Below, one piece after another: positions 47,399 to 60,294 of a stretch of DNA of 64,000 nt. A program made the position numbers and the translations under genes. The first letter of the stretch is position 1. Every line of letters begins with the position of its first letter. This stretch comes from Alligator mississippiensis (lineage: Eukaryota > Chordata > Crocodylia > Alligatoridae), in assembly GCF_030867095.1 (NCBI RefSeq), contig NC_081831.1, forward strand, positions 45,135,319-45,199,318. The letters are read 5' to 3'. Below the pieces are notes generated by a model. That model had not been told where the DNA came from. It did no database searches and saw only the letters and a list, made by a program, of their open reading frames with translations.

Positions 47399-48400
47399 TC
47401 TGATCTTGGTCCTTCCCATTAAAGTAGATCAGGATTTGCCAATGACTTAACTGCAATTAGCATGCTACTACTAAGGTGCAACTCAAGTCACCCCATTTTT
47501 TATTATAATAATGAGTTTGATGAATCAAAAGTTGTAAGAGTAGTTAATGAACTGAAGGCTATCAACATTCTGTTGTGTTTATGTCTGAATTCAATTCAGT
47601 TTCTACCAGACCACCCACCATGTCCAAGGTTCTCAGGGACAAGAGGGAAACAGGCCATTTTCACAGCTTTATGATGCACTTCCTTCCTTGAAGTGATGCT
47701 CTCTAATGGCTTTATTGCCCTTTTGTCCAACCAGTGTGGGGCACAGGAATTGGGACAAATTAGACAAAGCAGATGATTATATTTTAACATTTTTAACAGA
47801 GCATTTGAGAGACTTTTTACATATGCTTCCTTAAATACTTGTTAATACACAAAGAAATAAATTAGTTCCAACTGAGACAGTATGGACTTCTGTGTGAATG
47901 ACATGCATTTAAAAATATTTAATATACCTACTTACACAAAAGTGTAATTGCTCCAAAGCAAATAAAAAACCCGCCAACAACCTAAATTTACATTGTATAC
48001 CATAATGGGTTCTCTACGGTATCCACCTTTTCTAAGCTTCCCAAAAGCATAAACCCTTATTGCTCTTGTAATGAGCTATGACCATGCTGTGCACTATATT
48101 TTACATTATTAAAAGCTTTATTTTTTTTTTACCTATTATCTATATTAAAAAACAAAACCAGATCTGAACAATAGAGAGAGACCCTAGAGATCCACTATTT
48201 GCAATGTGACAAAGTAACGGATGCATCAATCTCATATGCTTTAATGAAGAATTTTTTTTTTATCATTAAAGTAAAAACAAGTTACATTTAAAAGAAAGAA
48301 AAACTTAAAAAGCCCACTATTTAAATATAACTAAAATTGACACAAAGTGTCTGGAACCAGGACATGCTGTCCTTTGTGCCACTGTTCCTACAAAACATAT
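47399..48400. other. AT-rich non-coding sequence
   Basis: No gene recognised. Homopolymer T and A runs near 48121 and 48251. Confidence 0.5.
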
Positions 48401-48760
48401 GGGGGGAGGTCCTACCTAATGTGCTATCATGGGGATCTGGTGCCTCTTGAGTTGGGCCCCCCCCCCCATGCCCCCCTCACACCAGTCAGTGATGGGGGGG
48501 GTCCCCTCAGTGGCCAATCCCTCTGACCAAGTGGGAAGGTCCCCTGGCAGCTGATCTCATTCACCATGAAAGTGACCGTGGCATTTCCGGAAGCCCCATG
48601 GTCACTTCTGGAAGCAGCATGGCCGCTTTTGCTGGCGGCCCTACTCTCCAGCTGGCACTCATGGGGGGGCACTGCTGTTCCTGCCTACCCACCAGCTAAA
48701 CAGTGAGCGCACATACACTCCCATGCACCCCCTACATGTTGCCCCTGTGTGCAATGCTGC
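48401..48760. repeat. GC-rich repeat-like block
   Basis: GC-rich patch with a C run near 48457-48469 and G runs near 48494 and 48663. The edges are abrupt, but no terminal repeats were identified. The minus frame at 48427-48672 is a composition effect. Confidence 0.35.
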
Positions 48761-51440
48761 ATTAAGAGTCATAAATGCTGTACTGAATGGACAAGTTTAA
48801 AACTAAGCCTTAAGCCCCTTGATACTAGAACTCAATAGTTCTGACACCATGAACTCTTATGAAGTGCATTACCTCTAGTGGAAGGAACTCCAGAGCATCC
48901 AGTACCAAGGTGAGATTTGACTGTCATTGCCTTTGACAGTTTGTCACAACCTTTATGCTATGTATATATAAAGTTTGTTTTTTTTTCCTTTTTAATAATC
49001 TGTGGAGTGCTTGCAAGTATTTTTCCCCACCAACCTTGAGGTTTAATTTAAATCGATTTACAGCATAATATAACTCACAGCTAGGTGATAGATGAATGAA
49101 AACCATCTTTCATAAACTCACAGGTTTTCAATTATCCTTTTGACTCTGAAAGATCTATGCATTAATGTCAACAAAGACAATGAAAACATGAATAAGAACT
49201 ACCTTTGCCTTATGCATGCTAATAGGGCTTAATGCTAAATATGCCATAAAATGTTAGCCTTTCCTCTTTACCTTCAAGTCCCTGACCTCTTTGCTTTTGA
49301 ATTACACACTCTCCCTAACAGCTTACTGGCAACAATCTAATTCTTTCTCTTTACAATCTTATCTCTCTCAGATATCTCACCCTCTCTTGCTTTCTGTGCT
49401 ACACAGAGTAGTCTAGCCAGCTAATATTTCTTTATGATTTATAACGTTGAGACCCTAAATCATTTTTGTTACCTTCTACTGTACATTTTTTATCTTAACA
49501 ACATTTTTTATATAGTAAGGTTGGGTGATCAGAACTTTACAGAGTATTTCAAATGAGGTCTTATTAATGCTGAATAAATCCTTAAAACCATCTGTCAGAA
49601 TATACAGCAGACCTTTCCATATTCTCCTCAGGATCTCTCTCACTGTCTTTGTCTTTTGTTTTGTTGTTGCTGCTGCTGGTGCAGCTATTAGACTACGTTC
49701 ACTCCACACTGATATTTTCCTTCTCTACAGTTTGCATTCTGCTGTATTGTGAGCAAGCATTTCTTTTGTTAATTTTTTTTCCTAATGTCATTATCGCACA
49801 CATCTTTGCACTAAATGGCATGAAATACTGAGGCTCTGAATTTTATCAAAACCCAAATTGCATGCAGACTCTAAAGATTTTTCTGCAACTTTGTATTTTA
49901 CAAGGGGAAAAAAAGACCATAGTAATAATGTAAGCTAACAGAAAGATAATTTTTCCAAATTCTGCACGCTCCCCAAATTCTAGCTGAGCAGGCAGAAGCT
50001 TCAGCCTCTTAACTTCAGTGAGCCTGAGGATGCAGGGGAAAAAAACCTGCCCTCTTCCAAGAGACATGCCAAGCCATTCTGTCATGAATCCATTCTTGGA
50101 ATTGTGTGTTTATCTCTGGGGCATTATTCATCATGCTTATATGGCATTCAGTATGCTAAGGCAACATCTTAGTACCCTTTTTTCCCCTTGCAGGACTCAT
50201 GGAAGTCTAGGTGTATTGCAACAGCATAGGAACTTCCACAAGTTTCACGGAACCATAAGAAATGCTGCTCCACTCTCCTAGCACTGTTACCCATTATTAT
50301 TCTCATTGGCTGACAGCACTGCTTCCAGTTATAACAACAACTTTACAAAAACTGTGCTTACAACCGCTTTGTCTTTCTGATGACTATATCAGTTTTTACT
50401 TCTCTTAATACATTCTATTCCAGTTATTCTTCCCTAACACCTAACTTTATTTTAGATAAAAATTTTCCCTCAGTCCATGACTGATATTGTGCTCATGGGT
50501 TAGCTGCACATGAATAACTAAAACCAGTGGAATTGAGATCCAGAGTACACTATTCTTTACTGTTTTTTAAATTATTCTTTACTCTTTTTGAAGATTTATA
50601 CAAATAAGAGGATACAGCATGGGTAGATTGCATTCAAGCCAAATTAAATCTTTCATTAGCAAGACAGCACATGTTAGTGCTATTTAGTAAGCTGAATACT
50701 ATTTTGAAAATATTTTCCTGCAATCTGGGATACCTGCTTGCATTGAGATCATCAGCAGCCAAAAGCAATAAATATAAACAATGAAGTTAATTCCTCCAGA
50801 CCATAGAGACTTCCAGATCACAAGATGGAGAATTTGTCTTATGACTGCTGCCATATCTCTGCAATTATGAAACAGGGGAAAAGAGGAGAAACAATTCAAA
50901 GTTTGGGGAAAGCACAGGCCACAGGAAGTGGAAAGTCAGAAACAGGCTGTAATGTTTAGGTATAGGAATACAAATTATTTAATTCCCCAGGTATGTCTAA
51001 TATACAAACACCAACACTGATGGGCAGAACTATGGACAACAGAGGTGGATGTGTAAACTTAAAATTTTTCTGCTGCTTGAAGTCAAAGTCCTAATTCTCA
51101 GCTTCTCCAAATGACCAAATGAAGGTCAGAATTAGGATTCATAGGGAAAACATCTGAGAAACGTGCACTACAAGATTTAGCCCAGAACTTCCAAGTCTAA
51201 TGTATGTTAACTACCTCTCCTGCCAACTCGTATAAGCCCACTTTCTAATCTTGTAAAATCAGTATGTTCTGTGCCACAGAAAAATAAGTGTTTTCCTGAA
51301 ATTGGGATGTTCATTCTTGTCTAACGATTCATTTACACTAAAACAATTAATTTACACTAAAACAATTCATTTACACATTTCACACTACACTGTCCTTTAA
51401 CCATTTTTAAAACAGATTTAGCAGTTTCAAAAAATGTCTA
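48761..51440. other. AT-rich non-coding sequence
   Basis: No gene recognised. It contains a 19-bp tandem repeat at 51327-51376. Short frames around 49476-49831 and 49846-50281 oppose each other and are treated as chance. Confidence 0.5.
51327..51376. repeat. Tandem repeat, 19 bp x 2.6
   Basis: The unit ATTCATTTACACTAAAACA is repeated, with one substitution in the second copy and a partial third copy. Confidence 0.85.
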
Positions 51441-51441
51441 A

Positions 51442-52484
51442 GGGTGCTTACATGCTTAAGGTTACAAAAGGCACTTAGGATTACCTGTAACTTTTGCACA
51501 GAAATTAACAGACATTTGGTGTTTGATCCAAATGGAGCCTCCATGCACTAGCTGAGGCCAGGAGTCAGGGGGCAATGTTGTCTTCATGTACTGGCCAAGG
51601 CCAGGAGCATGTTGATAGCAGCCCTGTCTGGCTGTGGTACTGGGAGCTGCAGTGGAGGAGAATCTTAGCCCCTTGTGCTGGGAGCTGAAGCTAAGAGCTG
51701 GGGAATCTGAGCCCGTACACTGTGCTGGCTTGGCCGGACTACCCCTTCAGACCTGGTTCGTGGGGCAGAGGAGCTTGTATTTTGCCCCCACCCCTGCTCC
51801 CACTGCACGTGTGTTAAGAGCAGCCTTGCCTGGATGTGGCATCAAGAGCTGCGGGGTGGGGGGAAAGAATCCAAGCCTCCCTACCCCAGGACACCACCTG
51901 GGGTAGCAGAGCTGGTGCAGCGTAGGGGGCTTGCAATCCCCTTCCCCCTGTCCTGTCCTGCTCTAGCTCCCAGCACTGCAGCCAGGCAGGGCTACTGTGA
52001 ACACGCTCGAGCTGGGGTGGGAGGAGGGAATCTGAGACACTGCCTTGCTGGCCTGGGCTGGTTCCCCTCACCCCAAGACCTTACCCAGGTAGTTGGGACA
52101 GGTCTGAGCAGCATGGGGGCTTGGATTCCACACCCCACGCCAGCTCCCAGCACGAGTGAATTTCCAGGGGTAGCTTACCCCACCTCCCTCCCATCCCTCT
52201 TCTCCTCCCCATCTCCCTCCATGCCTTCCCCTCCCAGGGTTGGGGCTGGGCTGGTGCACACCCACATGAGCACCAGCCCAGCCCCACAAAGGCACATGGG
52301 ATGTGGGCGGAATCATCCAAAATTAACCCTCATAGGGAACCTGGACACAAGTTCCCTAAGGTGCTCTGCCCTAGAGTGTCTTCAGCTAATAGCTGATTAA
52401 ACAATAGTTAATTTTTCATGCAATTGGCCATTTTAAAAATGCTAAGCAGGCATAAACATTTGCTATATTATGGCTGTATGGTGC
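51442..52484. mobile_element. Possible long-TIR DNA element, GC-rich interior
   Basis: The left end GGGTGCTTACATGC and the right end, reading GCACCATACAGC on minus, resemble the GGGCACCTATACA ends of the foldback family. The interior is about 0.9 kb of GC-rich sequence with repeated GGGAGCTG motifs and overlapping frames on both strands, including an unsupported 188-codon plus frame at 51834-52400. No target duplication was found. Confidence 0.4.
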
Positions 52485-54784
52485 TTTCAAGGGACTTATC
52501 ATGTGAAAAATATAATTTCTGTATGCACCCTAAAATGTTTCATCAGCTATCTCCAATGTCTTCCCCTTCACCACAATGGATATGTATATTTTTCTGAGCC
52601 ACTTTTGCATAATTGTGAACTAAGTCACCCTCTGAAAATTCCCTAGTCATTCAAGTATCTTTGCCCAAAGATGGCTATTTACTTAACAATTTGAGAATGT
52701 GATTATTAATGTTGACTTCTATTTAAACAACCTCAAATAGTTTTAGCTGCACGTTCTTTATTACAGAGACAATTCTTTATGATTAAAATATTTTTGTTTT
52801 ATAGTCTTCAAAATTCAACCATCATCCACATGTATCTTTGGATATCCTGGGAAACTAGAGAAGAGATAGTGTCAGGAACTTAGTTTGTTGACTCCTGGCA
52901 TGGAGTATGGTGATGCTGAACCCCAACCCAAGGAAACCATTAACATTTGACTTTCCTACTGCCCATCGCAATCATTGCCTCACAAACAGAACACTGTACC
53001 AGGATGTTTTATTTAGTCAGAGTTCTAGTTTAAAGAGATATTTTTTGTTTTTCTTTTCTGTATAATTGGGTATCTTAAATTAGCATTTTTTTTCTGAAGG
53101 TCAAGACAGACTATGAATTAGAACTAACTGCTTGATATTGTTAATAATACTTTTTCAATACCCAGGTACTTCATTACATATACTAGGTACTTCATTACAT
53201 ATACTAAGCAACATAGTAAATGAGCATAATACAATATATGTATTAATTTAATTTTCTGTTCTGGTATTATGGGAAAGTATTTCCTACATCTCTTCTTCAT
53301 CATTACAAAGAAACTGTAAGCTATACTTTTAGTTGCCACTTAGTATTTAAGAAACTGCTTGTACAGGATAAGACAATTTAGAGGGCCCATAATATGGTAA
53401 CTGAAAAGAATGACATTCAATTTCCACTCATACACTCGAGTGCTATATTTTTGTTATTTTGTCTGCTTTTTAGTTCTTGAATGCTTAACTAATGTTAATA
53501 AAAGAGAAAAAGTATTTGTGTGTTATTTCAGTTTTAGTTTGCTTTATTTTTTTAAATAATCTTTGTTTTTGTTTGTAGCATAAATAAAATGGTTCTTTAT
53601 TCATTTTGAAGCATTTCAGTGGTTTTTCTGGCTGCTTATTATGAACAACCCCCCCCCCCCAAATCAATTAGCAGAATCCTAATTTTCCCCCTGACCTAAC
53701 ATTTCAATGGGAAACAGCAACAAAAGCATCACAAATAAAAGATAGTTAATTATATCATTTCTAGATGTTCTGTATTTGGGCATAATACACTTGACTTGCA
53801 ATTTTAAATGATCTTAACTAGATTTTTGTTGAAAGTGACTCACTCCTTAATAGGTTTTTTTTAATTGACTGAAATTCCAGTCTGATACTTTAGCAATGAA
53901 GGAGCAACAAACTGCAGCTAAAGAATTTTCACAAGCTGTAATACAGGATTTGTTACACAACTTCTCTCATAAATTATGTAACTGATACCATTTATATATT
54001 TCACTGACTGGGTCTCTGAAAGAAATGCTTTAAACCAAAACTCAGGAAAAATATCAGTTATAGTCTTAGACATGTATAGCTGTAAAGGGTTGGAAATAGT
54101 ATTTTCAGAACAGGGAGAGAGAGACAAAGAGGTATGCTCTAAGCCTCAAAAATATTCTCAACCTTTTAACATTTACTGCAATAAAAATTTATTTGAACTT
54201 TTCCGACTTTTGTCGACATGCATCTTAAAGCAGTAACAAAGAATCAAGTGCTAATTGTGATTTGATCCCTTTTGTTCAGTTTGAATTATTCTACAAAAAC
54301 AAGTCTTGTGCTTTAAATTTAACATGTGAAGTGATGCCATCATGATCCATTAATGTCTGGAAAGTTAATGGGGAGTCTCTGCAAATGTCATAGTACCTTC
54401 GAGGCATAGCAGATCCTTAAGACAGATAATGATTCAAGAGTTTAGTACCAAAGGTGCAGCAGGGTGCCTTGGAGAAAGTCTGCATAAGGCTGAAAGGTCA
54501 ACTAACTTAAGTTTAATGATGAGCAAACTAAAAGGTCACTCAGCACTGTGATCAGTTTACGTTCAGTTGAAGCTGTTTGATGTGATGGATACAATCATCA
54601 AATAATCTGGCAAGGGAAATATTAAAAGTGTCTTTGAACAATCCTTGTCTTTTAAAAAATAGACCTTTCCTTCATTCTGTAAGTCCAAATATAAGTATCT
54701 GTATCAGTTGCCTCTCATTCTCTATATTATGCACATATATATGCCAATTGGAAATTATTTTTCTCATCAAGTATGCCCCTGAGA
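52485..54784. other. AT-rich non-coding sequence
   Basis: No gene recognised. It contains an exact 21-bp tandem duplication at 53164-53205 and a C run near 53650-53660. Confidence 0.5.
53164..53205. repeat. Exact 21-bp tandem duplication
   Basis: Two identical units beginning AGGTACTTCATTACATATAC and abutting directly. The lack of any mismatch implies a recent duplication. Confidence 0.9.
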
Positions 54785-55135
54785 ACAGGGGTGATGCGTA
54801 GCGGGTGCACGCGGATGCATGTGCACCCCTGGGGTGTGGCAGTGCATCCCATACAAAAAGGTGACACTGATACCATCAGCAGTGCCTGCGGGCAGTCGCC
54901 GCTCGCCACCCTGCTGCCAACACCGCCTGTGGGTGGTCAGCAATCCCCACTGGCTGCCCCCAATGCTGCTGGCACTCACCACCCCCTCCTCCCCCTCAAC
55001 ACTGACAGTGCCATCGGTGTCTGCAGGAGCTCCCCGCTCACCGCCAACATGCTCCCACCACCACTGGTGCACTCCTGCTACTGCCAGTGCAGCCCTACCC
55101 CCCCAGCCACTGGGAGCACATATCGTTCATGCCAG
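54785..55135. repeat. GC-rich repeat-like island, possible DNA element
   Basis: It begins AGGGGTGATGCGTAGCGGGT and ends near ATCGTTCATGC. The imperfect 8-mers CTGAGAAC (54778-54785) and CAGAGAAT (about 55132-55139) next to the ends agree at 6 of 8 positions, hinting at a hAT-type insertion, but the ends themselves are weakly inverted. Unusually CpG-rich for the region. The frames inside have no recognisable protein. Confidence 0.35.
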
Positions 55136-55399
55136 AGAATTAGAAAATTAAACAATCTTCCCCAAATTCTCCCCCCCCCCCAAAACCAAAGTCATAAAGA
55201 ATTGAGAGTAAAAGTGTCCTGCCAGAATGTGGAATGCTATCCAGTTATGAATGATGTGGAGAAGGCTGAAATGTTTAATGTTTTTACTTTATTCTTCACA
55301 ATTTGGGGCAACTACTGAATGATAAGTGTGCTTGGTAGCAAAAGAGGCAATCGAACAAACAGCTTAGAGTAACAGAAGAATGGGTTAAGGATTACTTAG

Positions 55400-55760
55400 A
55401 GAAATGAGTTTGGGAAGGGTGCAGCACAGAGCAATAAAAATTATTAGGGGCTTGGGAGATAGGACTTTTTAGGAAAGGCTGAAAGAACTATATTTCTAAT
55501 CTGCAAAAGAGAAAATTGAGGAGAGACTTGATAATGGTCTTCAAATACCTGAAGGTATCTATTAGAGGGAGGATGGAGATAGGTTATTCCTTTGTGGCTT
55601 TAGGGGACATGACAAAGAGCAATGGCTTCAAGCTGCAGAAGGGGAAATTTAGTTTGGGAGATTAGGAGGAACTTTTTTTACTATGACGGTGAAGCACTGG
55701 GACAGGTTACCTAGAGAAACAGTGGAACTCACTATCTTGAGAAACATGAACTTTTCTATA
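55400..55760 (+). mobile_element. CR1-type LINE tail, sense strand
   Basis: The run AGAAAATTGAGGAGAGACTT, GGTCTTCAAATACCTGAAGG and GGAGGAACTTTTTT, then GTGAAGCACTGGGACAGGTT, is the conserved CR1 C-terminal text on plus. The copy is diverged and both ends are indistinct. A short CR1-like 3' motif near 56110-56140 may belong to it. Confidence 0.75.
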
Positions 55761-56566
55761 AAATAGCTAGCATCAATATACCTAGCATTGTTCACAGGTG
55801 GTACTGTACACACATTGATAGGCATCTGAAAAGTCTTTTAAGTTCCTCAGCTGAAAAAAAACACATTTAAGATCAAATTATTTTTAAACTGGCATAGAAC
55901 TTATACCTTCTCTGGAAGATGGATCCTCCAGCAATGTAGGAGGTTGATTGGTATTGATTTAATAGAAGAACAGGGCAGGAAATGGTTTGCAAGAATTTTT
56001 GTATTTCAAAAATGTTTCCCAATGTACATGAGAACAGAAAGTAAAAAAACTTAACAATTCAGGTATCTAGAAGTTCAAAAATACAGAGTTGGTCAAATCA
56101 CTAACTATGGAAAGTCTCTTCCAATGCTGACCTCCTTACATTTTTAAACTATAAGCTAATATATTTCTAAAGAACAAAATCCCCTTTGAACCATAAAACC
56201 ATAAAAATGTACTCCTTTTCCAAAATACTGTCATGGTATATTTCAATGTTTGAAATATAAAATTCAAGTTGGCTAACTTTTCTGAGGTAGATTTGGTTCT
56301 GATGAATCTTAATTTTCTGACAAAATGTTTCATAAAAATCTCAACATGTTTTAGTCATTAATAATTCTTTCATTTCAGAAGAAAGAGTGCTAATGACTGG
56401 CATGATTTCTTACTATTTTTTTGTAAGGGCTGACACTGACTCTGTTCAAATACCAGTTATGAGACCTAAAATGAGCACAGCATAATATGCAATAGCTATG
56501 GGGGGATTTTGTTGTTTTTGGTAGATTGCTCCCAGACTTTAACAAGTGGTTGCTGGCATTTCACAA
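55761..56566. other. AT-rich non-coding sequence
   Basis: No gene recognised. Confidence 0.45.
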
Positions 56567-56568
56567 TA

Positions 56569-56997
56569 CAGGCATCCCGCAGCTTATGCAGGGGTTATGT
56601 TCTAAAGGCAGCATGTAAAGGCGAAAATCGCGTATAGCGAAATCGCATATTACCATGCCAGTGGTGACTGCCTCTGCCTCCAAAACCTCCCACTGCCACC
56701 GTGGAGCGTGCTTAGAGCTGTGAGGCTGGAGGCAGTGGTGCAGCACAGGGTGGTGGTGGGGAAGGCTGCGTGCTGCGCGGCTACTACCACGCCTGGCAGC
56801 TGGCCACAGAGCTCCGGGCACGGCTCTATGGTGGCGGTGGGAGGTTTTGGAGGCAGAGGCAGTCACCGCTGGCAGCGTGGTGGTGGCCGGGCCTCCAGGT
56901 AAGCGGCAGCACCGCGTGCAGACTCAAGCCCTGCCCCCCCTCCCCACCCGCGTATAGTTGAATTCTTGCAAGTTAAATGCAAGATGCTGGATGCCTG
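56569..56997. mobile_element. Tc1/mariner-type (Tigger-like) element with long hairpin
   Basis: The ends CAGGCATCC and GGATGCCTG are inverted and each is flanked by TA (56567-56568, 56998-56999), the target duplication of Tc1/mariner elements. The left end continues with GCTTATGCAGGGGTTATGTT and GAAAATCGCGTATAGCG, text typical of Tigger/pogo-derived non-autonomous families. The interior holds a near-perfect inverted repeat of about 50 bp (56656-56706 against 56825-56875) around a GC-rich loop, so the transcript would form a long hairpin. No transposase frame. Confidence 0.8.
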
Positions 56998-56999
56998 TA

Positions 57000-57591
57000 G
57001 TTTATTAAGGCAAGCAGGATAATTCTCTGATTCTCTTATAACTTTATATGTTACTAGTTTCAATGCTGGGCATGCCTCTGATTAAATTATTATGTTTTCA
57101 TTTCTTGATTTTAAGAAGATTATGAATACTTGGAATAGCAAATACCCAAAAAGTAAAATGTGTTCATAAGCCACTTCTTTTTTAAAGCAGAACAATAAGA
57201 TTAGATTTGAAGCTTTAGAAAGTTTACATAAGCAAAAATGTAATGACAGTAAACACCAAGGGCTTCTGTGGTTATCTTTCTAATAGATAGGGATACTTGA
57301 TAATTTTTGTCTACAGTTTTGCCAAAGGCCAGATGATAAGGCTTATGATTTAAGATAACCTTAAAAAAGACCAAATGTTTTGCATATCAAATTGAGTTGC
57401 CAAAAGAAACTTAGATCTTAATCCTGGGTAAGAATCAGCTTTTTGACATTAGAGATAAATTACTGCAGAGTTTGTTAGTTCGCAAACCTTTTCAATTTGA
57501 TTACCGAAACAATGAATGCATTACATACATGGAGTTTTGCAAAAGTGTTTGTTGTTCCATCTGCCACTTAGCTCTGCTGTTTCTCTTCCAG
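57000..57591. other. AT-rich non-coding sequence
   Basis: No feature recognised until the splice acceptor-like site that ends at 57591. Confidence 0.45.
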
Positions 57592-57739
57592 AAACCAGAG
57601 GAAAGGTACTATGATATCCAAAAACTTATCTATGTGTATCCCAACCATGCATTTGGTTCAATAAAAGACAACTCTAAAGATTTCTTGACTCTTGCATATT
57701 TCTGGGACCATCATGGCAAAAAGATAACTTTTACGCTAG
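57592..57739 (+). CDS. Candidate internal coding exon, unidentified gene
   Basis: A strong acceptor-like site (CTCTGCTGTTTCTCTTCCAG, ending 57591) is followed by an open frame, KPEERYYDIQKLIYVYPNHA then FGSIKDNSKDFLTLAYFW and DHHGKKITFTL. It ends at a donor-like CTAG|GTATAC, giving a 148-nt exon of phase 0 in and 1 out. The frame itself is open from 57472 to a stop at 57750. Composition looks protein-like (aromatic and charged residues alternate, no low complexity). I do not recognise a domain. It could be a beta-rich extracellular segment, but that is a guess. It may equally be a chance ORF or an exapted repeat. The strand is opposite to the candidate exon at 18.6 kb. Confidence 0.3.
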
Positions 57740-58400
57740 GTATACAATGAAGTAACATTACTTACTTCAGGGTAAAAGTAAGTATAGCCTGCTTTACTGC
57801 TTTATAATAAAGAAAGATGTAGTATTCAGCATTGTCTGTCATATGAAACTATTTTCGCTCCAGCTGAATTAGTTTCCTTCCAATGTAACATTTTAACTAT
57901 TTGACAAATATATATCTTTGTAAATAAATCACTACTTTATATGATAATTAATTTTAGAGAGGCAAAATCATATTTTAAAATATTCTGCTCTCTAGATTTT
58001 ACCTATGGTGTAACAATATGATCTACTAACTCCGAATAAGGAAAACAAACAGAATGGAAATTCATATAAAAAAGATGAATGGTTAAAACACACTGAATTG
58101 CAACTGATCCCCAAAGCAGTACATATACAGCATACTAACGATAAAGTCTAACTTCTTAGTTTATTGATCATGTCACCAACCCCAACAAAATAAGCAATAC
58201 AAGTCTAACATGCTGTTGGCGAGAAGATTTGGGACTTTTGTAAGCTTTTTCTCAGAAGTTAGGGTGGAGTTGAAAAAATTGTGGGAAAGCATCTGTTCCT
58301 TGATCCCCTCTTTGCAAAATAGTGATTCTCATTATTATCCACTGTTAATATCCATACAAAAGTATAAGGATATTATGTTATGTGGAATTTCAGTCATATA
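57740..58400. other. AT-rich non-coding sequence
   Basis: No feature recognised. Confidence 0.5.
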
Positions 58401-58620
58401 GGCTAGGAACAGAAATTACACATCAGAAACTGGTCTAAACGTGCAACACAACAGAAAAGTTCAGCACACACAGACTAGATTCAAAATGGCAGAAAGCAGT
58501 TTAAGGTAGACCTGGATGGATGTAGTATCAGACTGAATCAGTTTAGATAAGGCGGGTAATAGCAGGCTGCATGGCAGGTGCCGCAGATGTAAGCACCTGC
58601 ATCTGTGGCACCTGGTGTAA
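58401..58620. mobile_element. Long-TIR element family 2, partial copy 3
   Basis: It starts GGCTAGGAACAGAAATTACA, then ACTGGTCTAAAC, closely matching the right terminus of the 16165-17290 element read on minus (GGCCAGGTACAGATATTACA, then TTGGTCTAAG). A 12-of-13 bp hairpin (58578-58590 with 58601-58613) sits near the inner end. The opposite terminus is absent. Confidence 0.55.
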
Positions 58621-59185
58621 CCTTTTTCAGTTATCTGAAAATATTCAAGTCTTTTATACAAAATGCACACAAAGAGGAGTTATTTTGCTTAGCATATTTC
58701 TTTTCTTTATGATCTTCTTTTCAGTCCTTCACTGTTTTCTTAATCCTTATCTCTGTACTACAGATCTCTCCCTTTCCTGAACTCTTGATTGTCTCAATCT
58801 TTCTTCCATGTTCCTTGTTTACCACTGCATCCCATTAGACAACTGACTTCAACAATGTCTTCCTTGTAAAATATCTCAACTCTCACCTTACCGGCTAACC
58901 ACATCTTTTTCTCTCTTCCCTTTTCCCCACCATTTAAAAACTGTGAAAACATAAAAATCTTTGGAATGAAACAAAGATTCAGTTTTGTAAAGGTTGCCAT
59001 GACAGCTTCTGTTCTGATGAATACAGCTCTCATCTGTAGCCAGTGTGCATGTGCTTATTTCTTTGTTGGTGCTGAACTTATCTCCATGGAAAAGCAATAG
59101 CACTCAATGACAACAGTTCTGTGCCTTTTTCATAGTGACGGGATTAGGTTCAAAATGACACAGATGAGGAATGACAGGTTTAAAT

Positions 59186-59188
<3 letters not shown>

Positions 59189-59218
<30 letters not shown>
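59189..59218. repeat. (GA)n microsatellite
   Basis: Fifteen uninterrupted GA units. Confidence 0.92.
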
Positions 59219-59219
<1 letters not shown>

Positions 59220-60232
59220 GAGATGCAGGTAAGAAATTGGGTACACAGGTTTGGCACAGGGAAAAGGCGTAATTAATAATTTCTCTTCTTCCTCACCACT
59301 TAAGTCACTCTGTTTAACTTACATGGGATAAGAACAGAAAATAAGAGGAGTGATATACTAACAACATATACCCATCTTGTTTAATAAACATATAAAAGGT
59401 TATATAATTTTAAAACATTTGTTGTCAGTCTTTGTCTAATGATTTGTATTTTTATGCAGCTGATTCTATGCAAAATGCTATTGATTCTATGTATATCTTG
59501 ATTTAATTTATTTTTAACATGCTCCAAAATATAATGTGTACGCATTGTTTTCAAAAGGCAGAACAATGAAAAACATTTCCCCCCCAGAATTATGACTGCA
59601 CAGAGCAGGAACAGAGTTTAATTTTCCTCCGACTCACCCTCCCTTTTCTGCTTAACTAAAGCTGAAAACCTAGCTGCTGCTAAAGACTTGTCTCTATGGG
59701 TAGATATATGATTTTGAACCAAAGAGTTCCAGGTGTTGTGAAATAGGAGAAGAGAGTCCAAGAACAGCTAGCAGACAGCAAATTTACTCTACAAAAGTTT
59801 AGCTTAATAAGTGGAACCCCAAGACAAGTAAAAAAAAAAGAAAAGATAGTTAACACTTGTGGAGTGAAGAACAATGAGCTATTAAGCCAACTGACTCTCT
59901 CAACTGTCTGAATAGTAATACCAGAGCTGTGGAGCAGGAATCATGCAGGGTGCTTCTATCCTGGCAGAAAAATTGCTTCCTTGTTTAAGAGATGCGTCTC
60001 AATTTTGGGGGGGCTAATTTTTTGGGGAAAGGTATATGTTGCATGTGAGGAACTATGGTAATATAAAAACAATAAGGGGGAAGAACAGCATAAAAAGTTT
60101 GCTTAAATGTCATGATTCAAAGTCTGTATCTAGACCACTATAGATACCTAAACAATTCTGCAAACACATTCTCGGAGTATAGTTTTAATAATATGAAAAC
60201 TTTGTCTTTAAATTATTTTAACAAATGGATAT

Positions 60233-60294
<62 letters not shown>
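60233..60294. repeat. Compound (TG)n(TA)n(CA)n microsatellite
   Basis: A TG run, then a TA run, then a CA run, so the whole array is self-complementary. Confidence 0.92.

Noticed and set aside
51834..52400. 188-codon plus-strand ORF
   Set aside because: GC-rich repeat-like island with P/S/G-rich translation, overlapping ORFs in other frames and no recognisable domain.
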